In this document: positions 10,869 through 21,436 of the stretch, piece after piece
Layout of the letters: each line of letters begins with the position of its first letter
Numbering within the stretch: position 1 is the first letter of the stretch
Assembly: GCF_002105155.1 (NCBI RefSeq)
Contig: NW_019028990.1
Span: 427,501 to 491,500 of the forward strand
Source of the DNA: Lobosporangium transversale
Taxonomy: Eukaryota > Mortierellomycota > Mortierellomycetes > Mortierellales > Mortierellaceae
Length of the DNA stretch: 64,000 bases
Reading direction: 5' to 3'
The notes under the pieces: generated by a model
The model's database searches: none
What the model was told of the DNA's origin: nothing
Seen by the model: the letters and a program-made list of their open reading frames with translations, nothing else
Position numbers and translations under genes: made by a program

Positions 10869-13349
10869 TTAATTCTTCAGATTCGTACCGGCTGATCCTC
10901 CTGAATATGCAGCTTCGATGTCGATTTTTATGACACGCTGTCTTACATGTTTCAAGTATCCAGGTATTGCCTTGGCATCCTGACTATCGTTAATAACAAA
11001 CTTCTGAACCTTAAAATTATCATATATGTAACCTGGTACCACAAAATAGAGGAAAATAGTATCATCACTTCCCTTCGACTTTGATCGGTCTCCCTTCGAC
11101 TTTGATTGGTCTCCCTTCAAGCAGGGTCCAGTAATATAATCAATTATCTTCTTGAATGGTGCTTGCTTGATCGGATGCTCCTCTGATACTGTGACCTGAA
11201 ATAGCTTGTTGGGTCCCCATGCAAAATCAATGCACGGAAATTTAGAATGTTCTGGTACAAACAACTTGCCAGCTGCTTGAGTGAGCCCTGATAATTCCTC
11301 TGAAGTCCGGATAAACACCTCTTCTGGATTTGCTGGAAAATCAAGAACTCCTGTTTCACCTGACTGGAGATCCCTAAAGGGAAATCTAATATCACCACGT
11401 CGAAATAAGTGATAAGCATAGATTTCAAACAGTGGGCCTTTAGCTATATCCTTTCCGCCTATGACAAGTCTCGCCAACACATCGACCCAAGTGCTATCTT
11501 TTATTTTGTCCATAATCTGTGATTCGACCCAACGAGATGCCCACACCAGGTGGAAGTGGAGGTGGTCAGAAGTAGGAACTCTATGGAGTAAACGACTAAA
11601 TCCACTCGCATCTTTTCCTCGTGCAAAGAGCCTTAGAAGATCTGCTGGTTTCTTGAGTGTACTAATGGCATCATTGACGCGGAATAACGCAACTTCTTTA
11701 GCACGCCCAGTATTATTTTGATTTTTGGATAGTACATTGGCTGGACACTGTAGAACCTGTCTTGGCACGCCCCCCAAGTAGTAAAAAAGCTCCTCCAAAA
11801 ATGCTTCACTCACTACATGAAAAAACTTTACATTGGCTCTACATTCCTTAAGCTCATCCAGACTCCAGAGTGACATGTGATAGTAGCTTTCTGGTGTATT
11901 TTCCTTGGTGAGTTCATCGTAATGCCCATAGAGAGTTCTTGGCGATGCTGAAAATATCGTCCTGGCTTTACCTGGTTGAGGATTTTCACCACTATCAACT
12001 AAATACCACGTTTCACGTTGCTCAAGGAAATTTTTGAAATCTACTCTCTCCCCATAACGTTGGCAAGTTGTTCCTCCGTAGGCATAACATTTGGTATTCT
12101 GCTTCTCTTGGAAAATAATAATCGGTGGATTTTCCTCATCGTGTTCGGCAAGGAGGCGGATGGCAAAATAGACCAAAAAGGCTGACTTCCCAATTCCAGG
12201 CGTTCCAGTGACAAAGAGTCGGTTCAAACGAGTTACTTCATGAGGGGTACTTAATTCGGATGTAATATGGTCATAAAGCTCTTTATACTCATCTCTGATA
12301 TAAAGATGCCTTGTTTTAGCAATAGGGAAGATACAACCCTCAGGAGCAGTCAATATTTTGGAGCCCTTGATACCACCAGAATTTCGGAGCTCGCGAGCCA
12401 CGCTAATAATGCTGTAGTAACAATCATCTACTGGTAGCCCCCTCATGTACGAAAGCGCCTTGACCCTCTCTTTCGAGTTTAGACGCGAGATGGCAGGGCT
12501 ACCATTCACTATCCCTTTCGTTACAAGCCCTGCTTCTGTAATCGCATCCATAAGAGGATCTCTACTTATACTTGGACGAGCTTTTTTAGAGGGTGACTCT
12601 GATAAAGGAGATAGAGTGATCAAAGTCAATATTTTTGATTTATTGCATATCACTCTAAAATGATCAATAACCAGATTCTCGGCCAAAAGCACTCACCAGA
12701 ATCTCCATCTTGTTTTCTTTTCTGAGCTAAGTATCAAAAGCGAATAATGAGAAAGAACGTTGAGTTATCAAGACACAAACCAAATGGTGATATTATGCAC
12801 ATGGCCGTTTAAGATACAAACCAAGCTTCATCAGCTGGAAATATCAACAATCAGTCCATCAAGAGCCAAGGATATACCTCGCTGTGGTGGCTTGACAAAA
12901 ACATGGATAGTTTTCCTTGGAAGTTCAGAATTAAGTATCTCCCAAAGCTCCATTGACGCGGGTGCGAGAGCCTCTTTTGACTCGATTTCTGACTCGACGA
13001 CGGTCTTGTCTTCGTCAGGGATGGAGACCTTGTAGAGGGTGAGCTGGTCAGCGTCAATATCCTTAAATGCATTGGCTTTCTCTGCTTTGATGGCTTGCTT
13101 GAGTATCCCGACCGATTTATCGCAGAAAATCTCTACTGGGAACGACGTTGCTTCTCCCTCGACAACGCAGTTCAGCAGTAGCAGTGGGATGGCGCGCTTT
13201 TTTCGTTGTGGGTGCTGGTTTACTCTTTTTCGTTTATTGAGTGTGGAGGCATCCTCAGGCTTATTTGCAGTCATTTTTATTTGTGCTTGGCTCTCTGTGG
13301 AATCATTTGCAGCCATGTTTTTTTGTGTTGAGCTCCTTGTGGTGGCCAT
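10869..13349 (-). CDS. Crinkler (CRN) effector-like protein: Ubl header, P-loop NTPase, REase-like nuclease
   Basis: Three exons (12878-13349, 12697-12726, 10869-12598) join in frame through GT-AG introns to give 743 residues. The 30-nt middle exon restores a continuous KPPQR-AQKRKQDGDS-ESPSKKARPS linker. A basic N-terminal stretch precedes the ubiquitin-like CRN header at about 53-157 (LNCVVEGEATSFPVEI ... IHVFVKPP). The NTPase has Walker A GTPGIGKS at about 299-306, Walker B WYLVD at about 365-369, and the YYLGGVPRQVL motif. The C-terminal domain shows the pattern E559 (FEIYAYH), D625 (CIDFAW), Q635 (FQVT) and K645 (HPIK), like PD-(D/E)XK nucleases of CR/RHS proteins. CRNs are host-nucleus effectors in oomycetes; in saprotrophic or symbiotic fungi their role is open. 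No signal peptide is visible. It has a near-identical but frameshifted twin at 55234-57716. Confidence 0.85.
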
Positions 13350-13633
13350 TGAAAATTAAGATGAGTGGGACTGAGTGTGGTTGAAATGCAGGGAGAATGA
13401 TGGTTAAATAGGCGAAGGTATATTCTATACTCTTTCACACTCGTGGTCGCTGTATGAAAACTAAAATGAAAAATGTGTAAGGCAAAATAAAAAAAAAAAG
13501 GAAAGGAAAGATAAATTTGTTCCTTTATTTCAAGGTTAGGCTTGCGTGAGAAAATATTTTTTTCAAATCAGCCACGTGCCATTTTCTGGGTCATTGTGAC
13601 GTGACAATCTTTAGTGCGCAAAGAACTCATTTC

Positions 13634-14157
13634 TCAGTCTCGTCACCAGCCTGAGGACGAAGTTCATGTGCACATGCACAGGCTGGGACCAAACTTGACA
13701 TTTTGGCTGGAGGTCTCTTTTTTAAATTTGAAAAAATTCCAAGTCGGACATACCGCGGGAAAGGCTCTCTTTTTTCTGCCATTCTCGCCGCAGAACATTG
13801 ATTTGATTGAGAACGAACGAGGAATGAGAAAAAAGAATGGTATATTTCGCGTAAAAAGAGTCATCATGCTCTAATTAATCAACTAATTACCTTTAATTAA
13901 GATAGTGTGCTTAATAAGGCCAGAGAGATGGAAACGAGAATTGTTGAATAGATTCAAATGTTAGAATAAGAGATGGCAATGCAGATGATGGAAACAAGAG
14001 ATGATTGGTAAAAATGAGGCTAGTGATTTGGGTGTGTGTGTAGGACCGATTAAAAAGCGCCATCCGTTTGTCAAAAGGGCAAGTGGATAGTGATGGCTTC
14101 GTTCATAAAGGATGAGCGATTGTAAAGGATACTCAATAGATATGGTATTTTCATTAC
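13634..14157 (-). repeat. Third, partial copy of the CRN 3' module
   Basis: This segment begins 10 bp after copy 1 ends. It repeats 7210-7845 with point changes and small gaps, including loss of the 45-bp part around 7266-7310. Similarity stops at TTTTCATTACA, where the CRN coding remnant begins in the other copies, so the CRN body that should lie beyond it is gone. Confidence 0.85.
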
Positions 14158-14572
14158 ATGATCATCCCTTGAGAATAAATAAATTATCGAAATGTTTTAC
14201 GAAACAGATCAAGGACATCAAGAATTGTATGTTTGTTGCATCTTCGTATGGGAACTCGCCATCATAAATATAACTTTACAAAAAAGCAACGCTTTTTTTC
14301 TGCTTCCTAAGATAGAAGCAAACGAGCACACAATCCTAAAGGCATCAATGCTGCATGCCTGCTGAAGGAGTAAAACGCAAATTCCAATAATGAACATCAT
14401 GCTCGCTAAACTGTGCACAAAAGATGCCATTGATATGGGTGATGGTGACCATCCTTTAAACAATCTAAATATATATTATTATTTCTCTTACAAAAAAAAA
14501 AATAAAAAATAAAAAATAAAAAAATAAAGCTATTTGTTATCCCACTTGATTTTTTTTTTTTTTTTTTTTTTT
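14158..14572. other. Intergenic, 3' side of HPRT
   Basis: No supportable gene. An open frame of 81 codons at 14218-14463 (-) has a hydrophobic stretch but no family resemblance or neighbours to support it. A-rich and T-rich tracts lie at 14490-14575. Confidence 0.5.
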
Positions 14573-15409
14573 TTAGTTCTTGATGGCGTACTTCATCTTT
14601 CCGTGGTCATTGATCACGCAGATGTGATCAAGGTCCCGGAAGTATTCATTGTAGTCAAGAGCATATCCAACAACAAAGGCATTTGGGATAGCAAATCCAA
14701 CATATTCGGGAATATATCCGTTTGACAAAGGAGTCTTCTTGATCAACAGCGATGCCACTTTGACCGATTCTGGTGAATATTGCTTCAACTTTTGCAAAAG
14801 CTGGACCATAGTCTTTCCAGTGTCAATGATATCCTCAACAATCAATATGTTCTATTTGTCATGAAATTTGAATAATAAAAAAAAAAAAAAAAAAAAAATA
14901 GTGTAGGCCAATTAGGATTAAGATATAACGATTCGTGTTGCAAGTGAAGCACAATCTATGCTTGCCACTTCCTTCTACTTTTTTTTTTTTTTTTTTTTTT
15001 TTTCTGTTTACAAAAAAAGAAGGTAAAGTACCTTTCCCTGGAACTCCTGGCATTCCTCCTCTGTTAATGATAACTTGACTTCTCCAGAGGTCTCTCCGCT
15101 ATAACTCTTAACCTTGATGAACTCTAGGCTCAAGGGAACAGTCTTCCCTCCACGAGTGACATTCTTCTTGATATAGTTGACAAGATCAGCAAAGAATTGG
15201 TGACCTCCCTTAAGAACACAGCAGACAACAAGAGGACCCGTTGCTTCCTGAACAATCAACTTGGCCAACTTTTCAACTCTGTCCATGATCACGCCGTGAG
15301 GGATCAACACACTCTCGAGAGCATCCTCATAGTGATCAGGAATCACGAAATGGTCAAGGGAATATTGAAATGACTCAGTGTTGATGTCGATCCACTTCTT
15401 CTGTTCCAT
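14573..15409 (-). CDS. HPRT1: Hypoxanthine-guanine phosphoribosyltransferase
   Basis: Exons 15032-15409 and 14573-14851 splice to 218 residues, the same length as human HPRT1. The signature PRPP-binding loop [11 protein letters not shown] lies at about residues 131-141. The flexible loop ([14 protein letters not shown]), the VCVLKGG-type loop ([13 protein letters not shown]) and the C-terminal purine-binding part with the invariant acid ([14 protein letters not shown]) are all present. The enzyme salvages hypoxanthine and guanine with PRPP to IMP and GMP in the cytosol. The single intron is odd: on the sense strand a 23-base A tract follows the donor and a 21-base T tract precedes the acceptor. 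Start ATG and stop are unambiguous. Confidence 0.95.
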
Positions 15410-15684
15410 GGCTGTACTTTTGTTGAAAGATGATAGGAAGAAGGAGAAAGGAGAGGAAAAGGAAAAAGGAGAGTAGGAGAGAAAATAAAAGGAACGGCCC
15501 GAAGGTTAATGGGACATGAGTGAAAAACTGTCTCACACTCACAAAGCAACAAACAATTTTTTTTTTTTTTTTTATTAAAACGTGCGTTCAAGTAAAATGT
15601 TTGACTGCTAAAAGTAAAAAGGAACGGCGGACCTTAAGGGTCCCAGGATGAAGTCAAAACTTTGCTTAGTTTGCTGGACAATTT

Positions 15685-16562
15685 CTATGAACATACTTCA
15701 TATTCACTGAACTCATCCCACAGCTTTTCAAACTGCGCCTTGAAGGCCCGTACAGCTTTGCCAGAGTTGGTGAGAGTCAAGTCCTCACGGTTATGGAAGC
15801 GAGCTCCTTTAGTCCAGTTATACGACCCACTGATCACTAACGCATCGTCAATCACCGCAAACTTATGGTGCATATGCGATACACTTAAGAAAGAAAGCAG
15901 CTGTTAATGATACATTCCAAAAAATAGACATTAATACTTTTTTCATCCTCTCCGTCTTACCTGCCATCGACACGTGCTGGGATATTGTACTCTCTTGCCA
16001 ATCGCTTCACATCCGAGCCTTGGTCGTCAGACTTACAAAATACATAAAAATGGAAATAAGCGACAAAACTAAAACTGTTCCTTCCCTGCGAAAGGTTTCA
16101 AATGCATATAACATACCTTATCATCGTCTGTGATAATACGGACACTGACTCCTCGTTCGTGCGCCCGCGCGACTGCTGCAGTGATCTGGTCGTCTGTGAT
16201 AGTAAAGACACAGATGTCCAAAGACTTCTTCGCATTGTCCAATGTCCGGATCAAGTTGACAAAATTTTCCTCAGATGGAAAAAACACTGGACTGACAAAG
16301 ACTCTACTCTTCGGTTTTTCTGGATCATCATCGTCATCTTCAGAATCTTGATCATCACGACTGTCATGATGGTGGTGCTCAATACGAATATGAGTACTAC
16401 GAGTGATTCTCTTCACCCTATTATTATCATCGTCATCATCATCTTTTTGTCCAGGTGAAATTGGTGGAGTCGAGGGTCCATCTCTACTTTCACGACTCTT
16501 GATCATTGATTCGAGCCAAGAAATCTTGAAATAGGGAAATAAAAGAGAGAGAGAGAAGGAAG

Positions 16563-16598
<36 letters not shown>

Positions 16599-16889
16599 AC
16601 ATTGATTGAGCGAACATAGAATTCCTTCTTACGATATAATCTGTTACTATAACTGTGTTCTTGAGCACAATGTATTATCGAAAAGGGAGGGAGCAAACTA
16701 TTGCCATACCACTTCTCGATCATGATCGCTCGATGCTGAATCTCGAGCAGTATCAAACAATTGGCTGAGTGATGATGAAGACCCATGTTCCTGAACACGA
16801 CTTTCGAAAACAGATATAAGTTTTCGTGCGATGCTGCTCTCCACTTTGTTCACAGATTCCCTCACGATAGAAGAATAGTCGATACTCAT
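15685..16889 (-). CDS. PLD6-like phospholipase D family protein (single HKD motif)
   Basis: Four exons (16710-16889, 16117-16524, 15961-16031, 15685-15883) splice through GT-AG introns to 285 residues. After a non-conserved N-terminus and an acidic low-complexity run (DDDDDDNN, about 80-130) comes a PLD half-domain: SRVFVSPVFFPSEENFVNLI, DICVFTITDDQI, ARAHERGVSVRIITDDDK, then HHKFAVIDDALVISGSYNWT with the HxKxxxxD catalytic set (H225, K227, D232). One HKD per chain and the ITDDQI/GSYNWT signatures match the PLD6 (mitochondrial cardiolipin hydrolase/Zucchini) group, which works as a dimer as a lipase or a nuclease. The N-terminal membrane anchor typical of animal PLD6 is not evident, so location and substrate are unsure. 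Confidence 0.82.
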
Positions 16890-18200
16890 TGCTGGATAGA
16901 AGGTTAACTTGGAGAGAAAGTGAGAGATGGTTATTCTGTTAAGGCGAAGAAAAGAAAAGTCTCGATGGCGTGTGAGAAAAAGAGAGAAGAGAGAACAATC
17001 CAATTGGCATGCTCCAATATATTTTGTTGTCAGTGCACTCTTTCATAATTTATTATTTCACGCTAAAAGAACAAAGCAATTCCGAACTTTGTGATATGAG
17101 TGTCCAATCTACCCTTACCTACTACTGAACATTATTAAAGCCAATGGGAACCAACTTACAGTTGCTTTATGTTTGAAGGGATTGGCCCTCAGCGATAAGG
17201 AAGCGTGCGACGATATCCTAGATAAGTTGGCATGTGAAATCACTGCAATTTTCTAGTGTCCACTAGTCTTGTTCTTGGTCTTATATTCCATTCCGCAGCA
17301 TTAACGAGACCCTTTCTCAGCTGCTGATGACAAGGAGACTAATGACTATGGAGAGGCTACTGCTCGCTTGGAGAAGCGGTCAGGGTCGGACTGGGCCAGC
17401 GATACCACATACTATACCATGTACAAGCATCATTATAATCATTCTCGGTGATTTCACTGACCTTAGTGTATGCTAGTAGTCAACAGCAGCCAGGGCAGCA
17501 ATCCACTGCCTCGTCATTCATGGGCTCTTTAATTAACATGGTGTTGTAGCAGCTTACTGTGGAGTGCGGCAAATTTAGACGGACCCTATGTGAGCAAGGA
17601 CGCTTCTCGCAAGGCGACTTCATTACATATGAAGTGTACAATGCTTGGCCCTTCACAACTTCCTCCAAGGTGGGAGGGACTAGAGACCCAACACTTTCGG
17701 CTATCACCAGCCGGTCTGCTGAGGAAAACAGCATACGCAAAATATAGCATAAGATTAAATGTTACAACACGAAAAAGATGCACTAGATTGAGCTGTCGCT
17801 CCAGGGTAAAGAACACGATCAAACTGGAGCACTGCGTCACGTGACAAGCACACGGGCTCCATCATGAAGTGCGTAGGCAGTTAATTACAGAAGTTTTCGA
17901 GGTTAGTACTTTGGAAATAGATAAATAACTGAGAATTGCAGTGAAGGTCCCATATCCTTTCTCATTTATCTTTGGCTCCCGATACCCACGTTACTTGACC
18001 CATTGTATATTTTTCAATTGTAGCCCTATGAATATAAAGTAATGCCTTTCAGGTGCATTCCCAAACATCTAGGCACAGTAGTAGACCTATAAAGCTGCCT
18101 TAACTATAATGCTACATTCATCATTGAACAGGGCTATTCTAGCGTTTTTGTCACTGTCATTTGCTGCTAGATTTTCAATATGTTTAAATAAGTTTTCATT
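16890..18200. other. Intergenic with possible coding relic at 17134-17454
   Basis: There is no intact gene. On the plus strand, 17134-17257 reads as KANGNQLTVALCLKGLALSD and on to a stop, and 17314-17445 reads as SAADDKETNDYGEATARLEK followed by a Y/H-rich tail. Both look like coding composition rather than random sequence, but I recognise neither. They may be one decayed gene. Confidence 0.3.
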
Positions 18201-18354
18201 AAGGCCGAATATTCGAGAGAAGGTTATCAACCCCTTCTTGGCTCTGGGGTGAAGCCTTCTTGTTCTTGATTGTCTCTAGATATTTAAGGCGCACAATGAT
18301 GGCTGATGGATTCAAAAAATTGCATTCCCTCAAAACATAGCGAAGGGGAGTATC
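18201..18354 (-). pseudogene. Unrecognised coding relic A
   Basis: The minus strand is open for about 50 codons (DTPLRYVLRECNFLNP, then IIVRLKYLETIKNKKA). It resembles a piece 1.3 kb away at about 19530-19735 (GYFLDRLKDLEAARDKKG). Each lies directly upstream of a CRN header, so the pair seems to be a diverged tandem duplication. Family unknown. Confidence 0.35.
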
Positions 18355-18591
18355 AATAAGTTAGTATATTGATATATCAATGTAGTGTCATAAACGGAGC
18401 AGAGTGGTTAGCGTTGGTCCTTTCTTATGTTCATCTACATTGCCTACCACATCGGTCTTTTTTCTTTTTCTTTTTTTTCATCATTTCATTTTGGTTCTCC
18501 TCCTTTTTTACTCCCTCTACTTTTGCTCTTCCCATATTTGCTTTTTACTCTTGATTGCAATTTGCCAAATACCCTTCAGCACACTTCAACC

Positions 18592-19022
18592 ATGGCCGCC
18601 GTAATAAATCTCTTGTGCATTGTTGATGGGGAGTCAACGGCGTTTCCAGTGGATATCCTCCCGGGGAAGTCCATCTGCATTCTAAAGAGGAGAATTAAGG
18701 ATGAGAAGCATCCAGAGTTTGCGGACATCTCATCTAGAAGGCTTGTGCTCTGGCATGTTTCCCTTCCTGAGGATGGTAATCAAGTCAATCTTGACGATAT
18801 ACATATGAAGAGAGAAATCTCCAAGGAAACAAGACACGTCTCAGATATATTTGGCGCAAAAGCACCAGGAGGAGGCACTATCCATATCATTGTCAAGCGG
18901 CCCCAAGATAAGGTACTAACCTTTGGATGTATCTATACGGAATTATTGATGAGCGAATGGTCTTGATTAGTCAAGCTTTCGCCACTTTTTCTTTTTCTTA
19001 TTATTATTAGGTTCTATTGTAA
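18592..19022 (+). CDS. CRN ubiquitin-like header protein without effector domain
   Basis: From ATG 18592 the frame encodes a clean CRN header: INLLCIVDGESTAFPVDI, SICILKRRIKDEKHPEF, LVLWHVSLPED, and IHIIVKRPQ just before a splice-like AAG|GTACTAAC at 18909. An acceptor TTATTATTAG ends at about 19010 and would add only a few codons before a stop, giving roughly 110 residues. Unspliced, the frame runs on to 18966 with no further similarity. Either way no NTPase, kinase or nuclease domain follows. It could be a solo header, or a gene whose 3' part was lost. A pyrimidine-rich leader precedes the ATG, and similar leader sequence lies before the broken header at 19997. Confidence 0.68.
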
Positions 19023-19345
19023 ACATCTCTCTTGACTAATTCATCAAGCTGTCTAGTGGTAAAAATAATCAAGTCAACAACAACAGCTTCACCGGCATTG
19101 AAGTGAAATTCCCAGTTGTGCGAGACCATATCCATGACTGTTCGCTTCAAAAAAAAAAAAAAAAAAAAAATGGGTAAAAGATATAAAATTACGATGATAC
19201 CCGAGCCCCCCATGCCCCCGTCAGCTCGGTGTAAAGCCAATGGAAACCCTAGCAGTAGGCCATCCGTCAATGATAGTTTAACCTCGTTAGCAACAGATAC
19301 CTCAACAAATTCGAACCAAACTATGGAATAAAAGTTATACTCGAT
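19023..19345 (-). pseudogene. Unrecognised coding relic B, interrupted by a poly-T tract
   Basis: Minus-strand pieces VWFEFVEVSVANEVKLSLTD, FPLALHRADGGMGGS and, beyond a GTATC donor and poly-T, RTVMDMVSHNWEFHFNAGEA followed by VVVDLIIFTTRQLDELVKRD read like two exons of a real protein. The splice phases do not quite fit, so it is probably decayed. I do not recognise the family. Confidence 0.35.
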
Positions 19346-19529
19346 GCTGTTAAGCCTGCTTTGGGTTATCGCGATATGAGAAAAAGGCCAACAAGGAACT
19401 GATTATGGGCACCTGAAAAGGGAAATGTGTATTTGGCTTTCTTGTCTTATTTTCTTCAAGAGATGGCTCTAGCCTGGATGTAGAAGATTGACCATGAACA
19501 TGCTGTGGTTGATCAACTATTTACAACCG

Positions 19530-19735
19530 ATGAACGCAAGACATAGGTGAAAATGGTGATTATGGGAACAACTATTATTCCACCTTCGCCATCAACTCTT
19601 TCAAAGGCTGTGACATCTTCTTGACTCTACAGTAGATCCTTTTTTGTCTCTAGCCGCTTCCAGATCCTTAAGACGATCAAGGAAATAGCCAGTGGGACCA
19701 AAAGGTTGCAGCTGATTCGTAGCGTATCTCTTCTA
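19530..19735 (-). pseudogene. Unrecognised coding relic A', diverged copy
   Basis: This is the partner of the relic at 18201-18354. It reads GYFLDRLKDLEAARDKKG and then, after a frame change, SQEDVTAFERVDGEGGIIVV. It sits upstream of the broken CRN header as relic A sits upstream of the intact one. Confidence 0.3.
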
Positions 19736-19839
19736 TTGCTTGATGAAAGGGTATGTCAGTATATCAGTGTATTAGCATAGACGGAACACAATGATCAACG
19801 TTGATCATTTTCCATTGTCCATCCACATGGCCTACTCGA

Positions 19840-19874
<35 letters not shown>

Positions 19875-19996
19875 CATTCTTTCCACGTTACCTTTTAATC
19901 TATTTCTCTTTTTCTTTTCAAAACTTCATTTTTGCTTCCCATCTTTTGTATTCCCTCTATTCCTGCTCTCTTCAATCTTCACCTTTGATTAGCATC

Positions 19997-20135
19997 TATG
20001 GACAACGAAATCACTCTCCTCGGTATTACTGATGGGAAGTCAACATCATTTCCAGCGGACCCGCCCTGGAAAACCTACCGACCATATCAAGGAGAAGATT
20101 AAGAAAGCAAAGTACCCAGAGCAATGATTTTCAGT
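19997..20135 (+). pseudogene. Broken CRN header
   Basis: It starts MDNEITLLGITDGKSTSFPA, a CRN header beginning, then shifts frame at the DPPW point. It continues in another frame as GKPTDHIKEKIKKAKYPEQ to a stop. The order matches the header at 18592 (PGKSICILKRRIKDEKHPEF). Nothing CRN-like follows. Confidence 0.68.
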
Positions 20136-21121
20136 GGTGAACCTTGCACCACCACTCAGAATATTCTCACCGTCGACGGTTTCTGGAATGATAGACCAAA
20201 GGCGAAACAGGGTATATTTGTACCAGAGTTACATCATACCACTACTTGTACAGCAGCGGAGTATCACCGGTTAAATCCACCGATGAAAAAAAAAAAAAAA
20301 AAAAAAAAAAAAAAGCACAGAACGCGTAAATGCGTAGTGCAGCAGCAAGTCCAATCCTCTCAAACACATCCCTCAAACTGTCGATTAATTCATGGTGTCC
20401 TACTTATTTACTCAAGTAATGGTGCTCTTTTGTGGGCAAGTCACGCCACACGGAAACAGTCCGCAGAGGGAGATGCCTTAATACTTTTCAAGCCGGGCAT
20501 GTACATTTGCGACATAATAGAATATACCAACCACTCTTTGTGATTTTAGTGGCAATTTTAGTGACGTCCATCGAGTCAAATACATTTTTTTAGCCGGCTC
20601 TTGCCCCGTTAGAAAATTTATTGCTTTGCTTCGTGAGGACAAAAAAAAAACGTAGTGTTACGGCTGGTTTCGAGAATAAAAAGTGTTGCCATACAACGAG
20701 GGAGAGCCGACATCGAAGGATCAAAAAGCAACATCGCTATGAGCGCTGGCTGCCACGAGCCAGTTATTATATCCTATGTTGCACCTTTTACGCCTCTGCT
20801 CAGCAGGGACAACATTGTGTGTGAACTACAATACTAACATAGATGGTGGGGATTAATGTCTGTTTCGTCTACTCCCTGTTAACAAGGTTCCACAGAGGTG
20901 AGGAACTTGTTTTGTAATCGCTCTAGATAAATTGTATTGCCCTGAACTATGAAACTCTCAAAGTTCGCACGGTATGCTGTGAAGAGCCGATTCATATCTA
21001 CAAGCCATAATATTGGGTCTCTATGTGGCTGCTGAGTACTACACCAAACCAAACCGTTTTTTATTCAATATCACTGCCTTTCTCTACTCATTTTTTTTTT
21101 TTTTTTTTTTTTTTCTTTGTA
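20136..21121. other. Intergenic
   Basis: There are open frames at 20124-20543 and 20621-20837 (+), but they have no family signature and one crosses a 29-base A tract. I see no supportable gene. Confidence 0.5.
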
Positions 21122-21436
21122 CAGTCGACTTTTGATTATCCGAGCGATTTGCTATCGAAATCGTTCGGATAATTTTAAAGTTTTACTGAATTAACTAGTA
21201 TTTTAAATTTTACAAAATATATGATGTTCAGGTGACATTGCACTTATTTCTTCCCATGTATGCATGAAATTTTCCAGTCACTTCGTTCGAATATGCAGTT
21301 AAGGAAAAAAATGAGTGCAATGTCACTTGAACTTCATATATTTTGTAAAATTTAAAATACTAGTTAATTCAGTAAAACTTTAAAATTATCCGAACGATTT
21401 CCACTGTGTATCGTTCGGAAAACCAGAATTCGACAA
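21122..21436. mobile_element. Fold-back MITE, pogo/Tigger-like ends
   Basis: The two halves are inverted copies of each other for about 125-130 bp (left CAGTCGACTTTTGATTATCC; the arm contains TTCGGATAATTTTAAAG and TACAAAATATATGA). They are separated by about 60 bp of unique sequence. The left end starts with CAGT directly after a TA dinucleotide, and the GATTATCCGA motif near the tip recalls pogo/Tigger ends. The right tip is decayed. There is no coding capacity. Confidence 0.82.

Larger units (their letters stand above)
6889..13623. repeat. CRN segmental duplication, copy 1
   Basis: This 6.7-kb block recurs in the same orientation at 51905-58162, nearly identical base for base. The shared sequence starts at TGGATTATGCAC and ends at TTTAGTGCGCAAAG. 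Copy 1 keeps a stretch of about 613 bp (9187-9799) that copy 2 has lost, and has an extra 35-40 bp near 7200. Copy 2 has about 150 bp more near 57880-58040. The block contains, read on the minus strand, a full CRN gene, a decayed second CRN gene, a CRN 3' fragment and a common 3' module. The 300 bp at the left end (6889-7200) hold a (TA)n run, CT-rich sequence and no supportable gene. Confidence 0.95.
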
